Shown here piece after piece: positions 25,500 to 32,103 of a DNA stretch of 32,103 nt. Positions within the stretch are counted from its first letter, which is position 1. The number at the start of each line of letters is the position of its first letter. A model generated the notes under the pieces. It did not search any database. It was not told the origin of the DNA and saw only the letters and a program-made list of their open reading frames with translations. Origin of the DNA: Acidobacteriota bacterium. GTDB taxonomy: Bacteria; Acidobacteriota; Vicinamibacteria; Marinacidobacterales; SMYC01. The translations under genes and the position numbers were made by a program. Where the stretch lies: positions 1 to 32,103 of the forward strand of contig SMYC01000328.1 of assembly GCA_004356105.1 (NCBI GenBank), given 5' to 3'.

Positions 25500-27539
25500 A
25501 TGCCGCGAATACCTGTTCGTCTTCTCCCACTCTTCCTCGCGCCCGCGCTTCTCACGGCCCAAGACGAGCCCACTGAGCAAGCCCCCGACGCACATCTGTC
25601 CACGCGCAATGCGAGCTACACGATCGAAGTCACTCTCGACCCGGAAGCGAAGACGCTCCAGGGGAAAGAGACGATCACTTGGACCAACATCCAGTCGATC
25701 GCCACCGACGAGCTCCGGCTACATCTTTATTGGAACGCGTGGCGCAACAACCGGAGCACGTGGCTTCTCGAGTCCCGGCTGCGCGCGCGCGGGAGAAACC
25801 GGCAAGATCCGCAAGAAGGAGATTTCAGCTATTCCGACGTAACCTCCATCAAGCTAATCCCGGATATCGGTGTCCCGAGCATCGACGTCACGCGTCTAGC
25901 GCATTACGACGCCCCCGATGACGGGAACCCCGAAGATCGGACCTTGATGGTCGTGCCCCTTCCGGAGCCTGTCGGGCCTCTAGGCACAGCGCAAATCGAG
26001 CTCGAATGGAGTGCCGCGATCCCGCGAACTTTTGCCCGCACGGGTTTCCGAGGCAATTTCTTTTTCCTGGCGCAGTGGTTTCCCAAGCTCGCCGTTTTCG
26101 AAGAAGGAGGGTGGAACGCCCATCAGTTTCACGCGGGCACCGAGTTCTACTCGGATTACGGAGAGTACGACGTTCGCATCACGGTGCCGAGCGACTATGT
26201 CGTCGGAGCGACGGGCCGCGAAGTGGACAAGAGCGTGCGCGACGATGGGATGACGACCTATCGCTACCGTCAAGCCGACGTGCACGATTTCGCGTGGACG
26301 GCGAGCCCGGACTATCTCGTCTTCGAAAAGCTGTTCAACGAGCCGCCGCTCCCTCCCGTGGACATGCGCCTCTTGCTCCAGCCCGAGCACGAAGGGCAGG
26401 CCGAGCGGCACTTCCACGCGACCGCGGCCGCGCTTCGAAACTACGGCACATGGTACGGCGCCTATCCCTACGGCCATGTGACGATCGTCGATCCCGCTTA
26501 CGGGAGCGGCGCGGGGGGAATGGAATATCCAACTTTGTTCACCTCCGGGACGAGGCTCTTCAATCCTTTTGGCAGCGGCTCCCCCGAAGGGGTCACGGTG
26601 CACGAATGCGGGCATCAGTTCTGGTACGGCCTCGTCGGCAATAACGAGTTCGAGCACGCCTGGCTCGACGAAGGCTTCAACACGTTCTCGACTGCTCGCA
26701 CGATGGATGTCACCTACGGAAATCGCACCCTTGTCAGGCGCTACTTGAATCCGCGGGGCGCGCGTCGCATGGGCGGGTTTCTCCCCGTCTTTTTCGAGGG
26801 CATCGAGAGCGACCGCATGGTCGGCGGCAACCGCCTCGATGGCTATCGGGACGCGGCCACCTCCGACGCGCAGTCGACCCCGACCTATCTCTACTCCGCG
26901 AGCGGCGGCGCGCATAGCTACAACAAAACGGCGCTCTGGCTCTCGACGCTCGAGCGCTATCTCGGCTGGGACACGCTGCAGCCGATCATGGCGACGTTTT
27001 TCGAGCGCTACAAGTTTCGCCATCCGAGCCCGCAGGACTTTTTTGATGTGGCCAACGAAGTGAGCGGCCAGGACCTCACCTGGTTCTTCGATCAGGTCTA
27101 TCGCAGCTCGAACGATTTCGACTACGCCATCGAGAGGGCGACGAGCGATCCGATCGAGATTTCCGGTTATGTGAAAGAGGGTGACGGTGACGAGCTCGTT
27201 CATCGAGACAGTGAGACCGAGCTCTTCCGAACGGAAGTCATCGTTCGGCGCAACGGCGCGGCTCATTTTCCTGTCGAGGTGCTCATGGTGTTCGAGGACG
27301 ACTCCGAGGTGCGGGAATCGTGGGACGGCCAGGACCGCTTCAAGCTCTACGTCGAAGAGCGGCCGCAGAAGTTGAGCTATGCGGTCGTCGATCCGGAGAG
27401 GAAGCTTCTTCTCGACCTTTACTACACCAACAACTCGAAGCTCGTCGAGCCACGAGGCACGCTTCCGGCGCGTAAGTGGAGCTCGAAGTGGATGATCTGG
27501 TTCCAGGATCTTCTGGCCACGTTCGCCTTTTTCAGCTGA
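25500..27539 (+). CDS. M1 family (gluzincin) aminopeptidase, exported
   Basis: A zinc metallopeptidase that removes N-terminal residues, here probably periplasmic or secreted. The 679-residue protein starts with a signal peptide (RLLPLFLAPALLTAQ). The M1 N-terminal beta domain (YTIEVTLDPEAKTLQGKETITWTN) leads to the substrate-binding GGMEYP motif around residue 341 and the zinc site HECGH (368-372) with the third ligand Glu391 in LDEGF, exactly 18 residues apart. A distal helical region ends at residue 679. The longest frame begins at 25428, but ATG at 25500 has GGAGGG four bases upstream and heads the signal peptide. The membrane-protein gene 15 bp downstream is likely cotranscribed. Confidence 0.92.
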   Translation: MPRIPVRLLPLFLAPALLTAQDEPTEQAPDAHLSTRNASYTIEVTLDPEAKTLQGKETITWTNIQSIATDELRLHLYWNAWRNNRSTWLLESRLRARGRNRQDPQEGDFSYSDVTSIKLIPDIGVPSIDVTRLAHYDAPDDGNPEDRTLMVVPLPEPVGPLGTAQIELEWSAAIPRTFARTGFRGNFFFLAQWFPKLAVFEEGGWNAHQFHAGTEFYSDYGEYDVRITVPSDYVVGATGREVDKSVRDDGMTTYRYRQADVHDFAWTASPDYLVFEKLFNEPPLPPVDMRLLLQPEHEGQAERHFHATAAALRNYGTWYGAYPYGHVTIVDPAYGSGAGGMEYPTLFTSGTRLFNPFGSGSPEGVTVHECGHQFWYGLVGNNEFEHAWLDEGFNTFSTARTMDVTYGNRTLVRRYLNPRGARRMGGFLPVFFEGIESDRMVGGNRLDGYRDAATSDAQSTPTYLYSASGGAHSYNKTALWLSTLERYLGWDTLQPIMATFFERYKFRHPSPQDFFDVANEVSGQDLTWFFDQVYRSSNDFDYAIERATSDPIEISGYVKEGDGDELVHRDSETELFRTEVIVRRNGAAHFPVEVLMVFEDDSEVRESWDGQDRFKLYVEERPQKLSYAVVDPERKLLLDLYYTNNSKLVEPRGTLPARKWSSKWMIWFQDLLATFAFFS

Positions 27540-27553
27540 GGAGACGACATGAC

Positions 27554-28495
27554 ATGACAGCGTTCGGTACGGCTCTTCAGGGATTCGGCAAAGTGCTCGG
27601 CTCGCCCGGGCTCGTCTTGTGGCTCTGGGTTGTGAACGTAGCCGTAGCACTCCCCGCGGCAGCGGTGCTGACGGAGTCGATTCGCGACTCCGTGGGCACG
27701 AGCCTCGTGCATCAAAACCTGCGCGACGGATTCGATATGGGTTGGTACGGGGAATACAGCGCCGAAGCGAAAGGCATCGAGAGCACGTTCACGCCAACCG
27801 TGACCGGCGCGGGTGCCTTTTTCAACAATATCGAAGCGTGGTTCAACGGCGATATCTTCGAGACTTATCGCGGCCTACTCGGTCTCGGGATTCTCTACGC
27901 CGTGTTGTGGTCTTTTTTCGTCGGCGGCATTTTGCAACGCTACGGCGAAGGTGCTGGTCTGTTCCGCTTGCACGAATTCTTCGCGGAGGGTGCCTCTTAT
28001 TTCTTTCGGTTCCTTCGGCTCGCGGTCATCTCCGGCGCTTTTTACTACCTCGTTTATCGTTTCGCGGCTTGGCTCTTCGAACGGATGGAGACTTCGACGC
28101 GGGACGTCACTTCCGAAGAGTCCGTGTTCGCCTACGTGCTCGCGGGCAGTCTGTTCGTGGTCTTTCTCCTGACCTTCGTCAACATGGCGTTCGACTACGC
28201 GAAGATCGCGACCTATCGGGAAAACCGCCGCAGCATGGTCCTCGCGACGCTGAGGGGATTCGGCTTCGTCCTTTCGAACTTCGGGAGAACGACGACGCTT
28301 TACTATGGATTGGGCCTTGCGGGCGTCCTGATGCTCCTCGTCTACAACGTCATCGCTCCCGGCGTCGGCCAATCCTCGGCGAGCGGCGTCGCGATGGCGT
28401 TTCTGATCGGCCAGGCCTACCTGATCGCCAAGCTCGTTCTCCGCCTGACGTTCTATGCGAGTGAGATCGCTCTTTTCGACGGCTTGCGCAACTAG
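27554..28495 (+). CDS. Six-helix membrane protein of unknown function
   Basis: A 313-residue protein with about six hydrophobic segments (for example LVLWLWVVNVAVALPAAAVL, GLLGLGILYAVLWSFFVGGIL, LAVISGAFYYLVYRFAAWLF, VLAGSLFVVFLLTFVNMAF, TLYYGLGLAGVLMLLVYNVI). There is a large extracytoplasmic loop between the first two. I do not recognise the family. ATG at 27554 is chosen because GAGGAG lies ten bases upstream; the longest frame (27476) starts inside the peptidase gene. It follows the M1 peptidase by 14 bp on the same strand, so a joint transcript is likely, but no functional link is known. Confidence 0.75.
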   Translation: MTAFGTALQGFGKVLGSPGLVLWLWVVNVAVALPAAAVLTESIRDSVGTSLVHQNLRDGFDMGWYGEYSAEAKGIESTFTPTVTGAGAFFNNIEAWFNGDIFETYRGLLGLGILYAVLWSFFVGGILQRYGEGAGLFRLHEFFAEGASYFFRFLRLAVISGAFYYLVYRFAAWLFERMETSTRDVTSEESVFAYVLAGSLFVVFLLTFVNMAFDYAKIATYRENRRSMVLATLRGFGFVLSNFGRTTTLYYGLGLAGVLMLLVYNVIAPGVGQSSASGVAMAFLIGQAYLIAKLVLRLTFYASEIALFDGLRN

Positions 28496-28548
28496 CTGGA
28501 CGTCGTGAAAATGTAGTGGTACATACCCTCTTGAATGGAGGTGGAATC

Positions 28549-29232
28549 ATGAGAAGCATCTTGATGGTTATCGTGCTTGCAGGCGTCATCGGCTGCCAGC
28601 CTGCTGAGCCTGCGCCCACGGAGTCGACCGAACGAGCGATGGCCCCGGCCTCGCTCAACGCCGTGGATGTGGAACCGGATATCAGCAAGGTCGAGTTCGA
28701 GAACGACCTCGTGCGGGTCATCCGAACCCGTCGCCCCGCGGGGCACAAATCGGCCATGCATACCCATATGGCCGGCGTTTACGTCTCTCTCAACGAAGAA
28801 ACGCTGGGTGAAGTGGGCAACACGTTCGACAATGCCGGCGAGGAGCACGAGACAGAGAACACGACCGAACATGAGAGTCACGGCGTCATGGTGGAATTGA
28901 AAGTCGACAGTGGCACGCCGGTCGAGGCGCCCTCGCACGACGCGGTAGTCGTCGACGGAGAACATCACTCGGTCGAGTTCGAGAACGACCTCGTCCGGGT
29001 CGTGCGGATGATCTATCCCGAAGGCTACGCGACACCTGAGCACAACCACTATGCGGGCGTGAACATCCTGCTCACCGCGGCCCGCGCGACCAGCGGTCCG
29101 GAAGGCGAGGAATTGGAGCCTGCTGAGAACGAAGCCGGGTATGCGGCCTGGGCGGATACGGGCGAGCCGCACATCACGACGAATCTCGGGGGTGAAATGC
29201 AGCTCATCCGGGTGGAGCTCAAAATACAGTAA
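28549..29232 (+). CDS. Lipoprotein with two tandem cupin-like repeats
   Basis: A 227-residue protein. A lipobox (LAGVIGC, lipid Cys16) makes it an envelope lipoprotein. After a short linker come two copies of the same module, each opening with VEFENDLVRV and followed by a His-rich strand (AMHTHMAGVYVSL in the first, PEHNHYAGVNILL in the second). H-x-H pairs are those of cupin metal sites, so metal binding is plausible. At DNA level 28690-28719 and 28972-29001 differ at one of 30 bases. ATG at 28549 has GGAGG seven bases upstream. It lies ahead of the ADOP permease but is not obviously linked to it. The cupin assignment is by motif. Confidence 0.68.
   Translation: MRSILMVIVLAGVIGCQPAEPAPTESTERAMAPASLNAVDVEPDISKVEFENDLVRVIRTRRPAGHKSAMHTHMAGVYVSLNEETLGEVGNTFDNAGEEHETENTTEHESHGVMVELKVDSGTPVEAPSHDAVVVDGEHHSVEFENDLVRVVRMIYPEGYATPEHNHYAGVNILLTAARATSGPEGEELEPAENEAGYAAWADTGEPHITTNLGGEMQLIRVELKIQ
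28690..29001 (+). repeat. Direct repeat pair inside the cupin lipoprotein gene
   Basis: Two 30-base segments, 28690-28719 and 28972-29001, differ only at one position (G to C in the third codon position of a Val codon) and encode the same residues. They head the two cupin copies, 282 bases apart, in the same reading frame. Confidence 0.85.
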
Positions 29233-29275
29233 TCATTTCTTGAACCCAGCGGGCGGAGCTCCCGTCTAAGTCTTT

Positions 29276-31696
29276 ATGAGACTCGACGAGCTTCGACAAG
29301 ACGTGGTGTTGGCGCTCCGCTCGCTCCGCTCTCACCCGAGCTACGCCCTGGTCGTCGTGGCAACCCTTGCGCTCGGCATCGCCGCCAACAGCCTGATCTT
29401 CAGCTTCATGAATCCTTATTTGATTCGGGAGCTTCCCTTCGGCCATCCCGACCAGCTCGTGCAGCTTGGGCAAGTCGACCCGATTCACGGATGGGACGGA
29501 GCCCGCTTCTCCCTGCCGCAATTCGAGGACTGGAAAGAGCGCACCCGTGCCTTCGACGACCTCGCGGCCTACTATTACGGTGTCAAGAACGTCACGGGCC
29601 ATTCAGGCCCCGAGCAAGTCATGACGGGCTTCCTCACCGCGAACCTGTTCGACGTGCTCGAAGTCGAAGCGGCAATCGGACGGACTTTCGCGCCGGGCGA
29701 GGACGGGCCGGGCGGCGCCGACGTTGTCGTATTGCGCCACGGTCTCTGGCAACGTCGCTATGGCGGGGACCCTGGGATCGTCGGCCAGACGATCCTTCTC
29801 GACGGTATCGCCCATACGGTCATCGGCGTCATGCCGCCTGATTTCAACTTTCCTTTCGGCGGCGTGCGGATGTGGATCCCGGTCCGTGAGGATCCAGCAA
29901 CCGAGCCCCGCGACCGCGACTATTTCATACCCGTGGGACGGTTGAAAGCCTCCTTCTCGCGTGAGCGCACCCGAGTCGAGCTCGAGTCGATTCAGAGCGA
30001 GCTCGGCGAGCTCTACCCCGAGGCCGACGGCCAGTTCAAGGGCGTCAACGTGCAGCCGCTGCGGGCGGCGCTCAACTTCGGCTACGACATCATGGTCACG
30101 GTCTTTACGGTGCTCCTCGTTGCCGTGGGCTTCGTCCTGCTCATCGCTTGCGTGAACGTCGCGAGCTTGACGATGGCGCGCTCGAGCGCCCGAAGCCGCG
30201 ACTTTGCGGTTCGCACCGCGCTCGGCGCCGGCCGTGGACGGCTCGTGCGCCAGCTCCTAACGGAAAGCTTCGTGCTCGCCTCGGTGGGTGGTGCTCTCGG
30301 GATCGCCATCGCTCATTCCGGAGTGCGCTATCTCGGGCCACTCATTCCTGAAGACATCTTTCGTATCGGAGAGTTCACGCTCGATCGCACTGTTTTGATG
30401 TACTCGGTCGCCATCACCCTCGCGACGCCGGTCATTTTTGGTTTGTTCCCAGCACTCGGCATCTCACGCCTGAGCCTCGTTGGTGCGCTCAAAGCGGGCG
30501 CGCGGGGCTCCGCCGAGTCGCTCAAAGTTCGGCGCGCGCTCGTCGTTGCCGAGGTCGCGATGGCGATCGTTTTGATCGGCGGCACGGGCCTGATGCTCCG
30601 AAGCTTCGCCGAGCTCCAGAAGGTCGATATCGGATTCGATGGCGATCGGGTCCTCACCGTGCTCGTGACGACGCCGAAATCGGACTACCCGACCCAGGCC
30701 GACTCGCAAAACCTCTTCGACCGCGCCACCGCGGAGCTGCGGGGGCTTCCTGGGATCGAGCATGTCGGTCTCGTACAACCGCTCCCCATGAACCACGCGA
30801 TCTGGAGCCTCCAGTTTTCACGGCCGGACCAAGCTCCCGCCGCCGCTGAAGACTGGCCCGTGGCGCATCAGTTCAATGCCTCGACGGATTATTTCCGAGC
30901 GATGCGTATTGGGCTTCTTGCGGGAAGAACTTTTACCGACAACGACCGTGAGGATGCGCCTCCTGTCGTGATCGTGAGCAAGAGTACGGCCGAGAACACG
31001 TGGCCGGGGCAAAGCCCGATCGGCGAAACGCTTCTCGTCGGAGATCCGAAGGAGCCCGTGAGTGCTACGGTGGTCGGCGTCGTCGCCGATGTGAAACATG
31101 AAGGCTTCGACACCCCGACGGGCGCCCAGATCTATCGGCCGCTCTTGCAGCGGCCTCTGACGGCGCGCTACTTCGTGCTGTCCCTCTCGGGGTCCGAGAC
31201 CGCCGTCCTCGGTCCGGTGCGCGAAGCCTTCAAGCGGGTCGACGCCAATTTGCCGATCTCGATTCGACCGATGTCGGAGATCGTGGCCGAGAACGCGCTT
31301 CAATGGAGCATCGGCTCGCTCTTGCTCGGCGTTTTCGGGGCGCTGGCGCTTCTGCTCGCGAGCCTCGGTATCTATGGCGTCATGGCCTATTCGGTCGCGC
31401 AAAGGCGTCGCGAGATCGGCATCCGCATGGCGCTCGGCGCGACCGGCAGGGAGATCCGTAGCGTGGTCGTGGGCGAGGGTTTGAGGCTCACCGCGCTCGG
31501 AACGGCCATCGGCCTGGTGCTCGCGCTCGTTGTCGCGCGGCTCCTGTCTGCGGTGCTCTTCGGCGTGAGCCCGTTCGACCCGGTCACCTTCGCCGCCGTC
31601 GCGGGTATCTTTGCGGTTACCGCGGTCGTGGCCAGCGTTCTTCCCGCGTCGGAAGCGGCGCGGACCAATCCGGTGATCGTGCTTCGCTATGATTGA
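29276..31696 (+). CDS. MacB/FtsX-type orphan permease (ADOP family)
   Basis: An 806-residue protein with the duplicated permease layout of the acidobacterial duplicated orphan permeases: a membrane segment (SYALVVVATLALGIAANSLIF), a large MacB periplasmic core domain, a three-helix FtsX domain (TVLLVAVGFVLLIACVNVASLTMARSSARSRDFAVRTALGA), then a second copy of core and FtsX (LALLLASLGIYGVMAYSVAQRRREIGIRMALGATGREI). No ATPase gene lies alongside, as is usual for this family. The substrate is unknown; export of peptides or antibiotics is inferred from MacB. Start ATG at 29276 has no clear ribosome-binding site. Its 3' end overlaps the convergent oxygenase stub by 10 bp. Confidence 0.93.
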   Translation: MRLDELRQDVVLALRSLRSHPSYALVVVATLALGIAANSLIFSFMNPYLIRELPFGHPDQLVQLGQVDPIHGWDGARFSLPQFEDWKERTRAFDDLAAYYYGVKNVTGHSGPEQVMTGFLTANLFDVLEVEAAIGRTFAPGEDGPGGADVVVLRHGLWQRRYGGDPGIVGQTILLDGIAHTVIGVMPPDFNFPFGGVRMWIPVREDPATEPRDRDYFIPVGRLKASFSRERTRVELESIQSELGELYPEADGQFKGVNVQPLRAALNFGYDIMVTVFTVLLVAVGFVLLIACVNVASLTMARSSARSRDFAVRTALGAGRGRLVRQLLTESFVLASVGGALGIAIAHSGVRYLGPLIPEDIFRIGEFTLDRTVLMYSVAITLATPVIFGLFPALGISRLSLVGALKAGARGSAESLKVRRALVVAEVAMAIVLIGGTGLMLRSFAELQKVDIGFDGDRVLTVLVTTPKSDYPTQADSQNLFDRATAELRGLPGIEHVGLVQPLPMNHAIWSLQFSRPDQAPAAAEDWPVAHQFNASTDYFRAMRIGLLAGRTFTDNDREDAPPVVIVSKSTAENTWPGQSPIGETLLVGDPKEPVSATVVGVVADVKHEGFDTPTGAQIYRPLLQRPLTARYFVLSLSGSETAVLGPVREAFKRVDANLPISIRPMSEIVAENALQWSIGSLLLGVFGALALLLASLGIYGVMAYSVAQRRREIGIRMALGATGREIRSVVVGEGLRLTALGTAIGLVLALVVARLLSAVLFGVSPFDPVTFAAVAGIFAVTAVVASVLPASEAARTNPVIVLRYD

Positions 31697-31872
31697 AGTT
31701 TTCCCGCATCGGGAAGCGAGCCGTAGATCTCGTTGAGCCGTTTCGCAAGGTAGTCGCCCGCCTGAATAGCTTCGTAGCGCGGCGGCCGCTCGGGGCTGCG
31801 GCACGACGGAAGGCACTCGATCATCGTGTCGTAATTGGTCCCGAAAAAGAAAGGGATCGTATAGCGGATCTT
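31687..31872 (-). pseudogene. C-terminal stub of a 2-oxoglutarate/Fe(II) oxygenase (isopenicillin N synthase-like family)
   Basis: Reading the minus strand from 31872 to the TAG at 31687-31689 gives KIRYTIPFFFGTNYDT then IECLPSC and RPPRYEAIQAGDYLAKRLNE, the characteristic C-terminus of IPNS-type dioxygenases. It ends 10 bp inside the ADOP gene tail. Beyond codon KIRY the frame continues for ~19 unrelated codons to a stop at 31930, in AT-rich DNA. The catalytic HxD...H and the rest are missing. The natural explanation is an insertion at or near 31873, since the adjoining sequence holds a transposase start. Confidence 0.7.
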
Positions 31873-32103
31873 CCAAGCCCAAAAGTAACTTAACCTAATG
31901 ATACGAAAGGAGTTGAGTCTCTTTTGGCCCTATATATGTAGCCACTAATTATATGCTATAGAAGTTGATATACAAGCGATAATGCTCTAATGTATAGCCA
32001 CTATGTACGTGGACTCATCCTCCATCACCGTCAACCAAAAAACCTACACCCGGCATTTGCTGCGGACCTCCTATCGTAAAGACGGCAAAGTCAAGCACCG
32101 CAC
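31873..32103 (+). mobile_element. Left end of an IS1634-like insertion sequence (partial, boundary approximate)
   Basis: GC content drops sharply at about 31873-31890 and stays low to ~32000, then a transposase ORF opens at 32003. The left boundary is placed where homology to the oxygenase ends; a terminal inverted repeat cannot be confirmed because the right end is outside the window. Two near-identical motifs, ATGTAGCCACTA (31936-31947) and ATGTATAGCCACTA (31990-32003), lie in the leader and could be transposase-binding sites or terminal-repeat parts. Confidence 0.55.
32003..32103 (+). CDS. IS1634-like transposase, 5' end (continues past window)
   Basis: The frame from ATG 32003 gives MYVDSSSITVNQKTYTRHLL then TSYRKDGKVKHRT, which resembles the N-terminus of IS1634-family (IS4-like) transposases (ESYREDGKVKHRT is a usual form). 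Only ~33 residues are visible, so completeness and activity are unknown. No clear ribosome-binding site precedes it. Confidence 0.65.
   Translation, partial: MYVDSSSITVNQKTYTRHLLRTSYRKDGKVKHR

Noticed and set aside
25980-27650. Long antisense ORF (556 codons) opposite the M1 peptidase
   Set aside because: It mirrors a well-supported peptidase with intact HExxH motif; composition and lack of recognisable domains mark it as a GC-rich shadow.
28483-28511. Promoter TTGCGC-N17-GAAAAT before the cupin lipoprotein
   Set aside because: Only three of six and four of six consensus matches; too weak in GC-rich DNA.
29238-29275. Leaderless-type promoter just before the ADOP ATG
   Set aside because: TTGAAC has a fair -35 but the -10 position matches poorly.
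30818-31882. Antisense ORF of 354 codons opposite the ADOP permease
   Set aside because: Arg/Asp/His-rich with no motif; lies inside a convincing permease gene. The oxygenase stub at its right end is in a different frame.

Overview
The window is a GC-rich bacterial chromosome segment that most resembles an Acidobacteriota genome. The evidence is a MacB/FtsX-type orphan permease of the kind expanded in that phylum (ADOP family), a TPR-plus-secretin-N-domain lipoprotein resembling the front of acidobacterial pilus secretins, a PilY1-like type IV pilus protein, and many secreted or outer-membrane proteins in a Gram-negative envelope. The phylum assignment is inference from gene families, not from a marker phylogeny.

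Layout. (1) 1-2455: 3' part of a PilY1-like pilus tip/adhesin gene. (2) 2462-10066, minus strand: an eight-gene envelope/membrane cluster (zinc-ribbon RDD protein, RDD protein, SpoIIM-like protein, polytopic membrane protein, DUF4129, DUF4350, MoxR ATPase, DUF58). From the second RDD gene to DUF58 every stop codon overlaps the next start, so seven genes look translationally coupled. (3) 10250-10912: a lipoprotein that looks like a secretin cut off after its first periplasmic domain. (4) 10923-22645, minus strand: a dense housekeeping block. In transcription order it is tRNA-Leu(UAG), tig, clpP, clpX, lon, engB, rho, rpmE, prfA, prmC, murA. It joins a protein quality-control group (trigger factor, ClpXP, Lon) to an expression/cell-wall group (Rho, L31, RF1 and its methyltransferase, MurA). 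A strong sigma70-like promoter precedes the tRNA, and terminator-like hairpins follow clpX and lon. (5) 22743-28495: an accessory-looking stretch with a small, possibly truncated membrane protein, an OprP-type porin, a secreted four-cysteine protein, the C-terminal remnant of an RND efflux adaptor, an M1 aminopeptidase and a six-helix membrane protein. (6) 28549-31696: a tandem-cupin lipoprotein and the ADOP permease. (7) 31687-32103: the C-terminal stub of a 2-oxoglutarate/Fe(II) oxygenase, an abrupt AT-rich stretch, and the first codons of an IS1634-like transposase running off the window, consistent with an insertion that broke the oxygenase gene.

Functional links. tig-clpP-clpX-lon covers nascent-chain folding and ATP-dependent proteolysis. 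prfA and prmC form an enzyme-substrate pair (RF1 and the methylase of its GGQ glutamine). The MoxR/DUF58 cluster has the recurrent architecture of a MoxR-type AAA+ chaperone with a VWA-like partner and several membrane proteins; its biochemical role is not established and it is the best candidate for a little-described system here. Many starts were moved inward from the longest reading frame because of ribosome-binding sites, signal peptides or stop/start overlaps; each case is stated.
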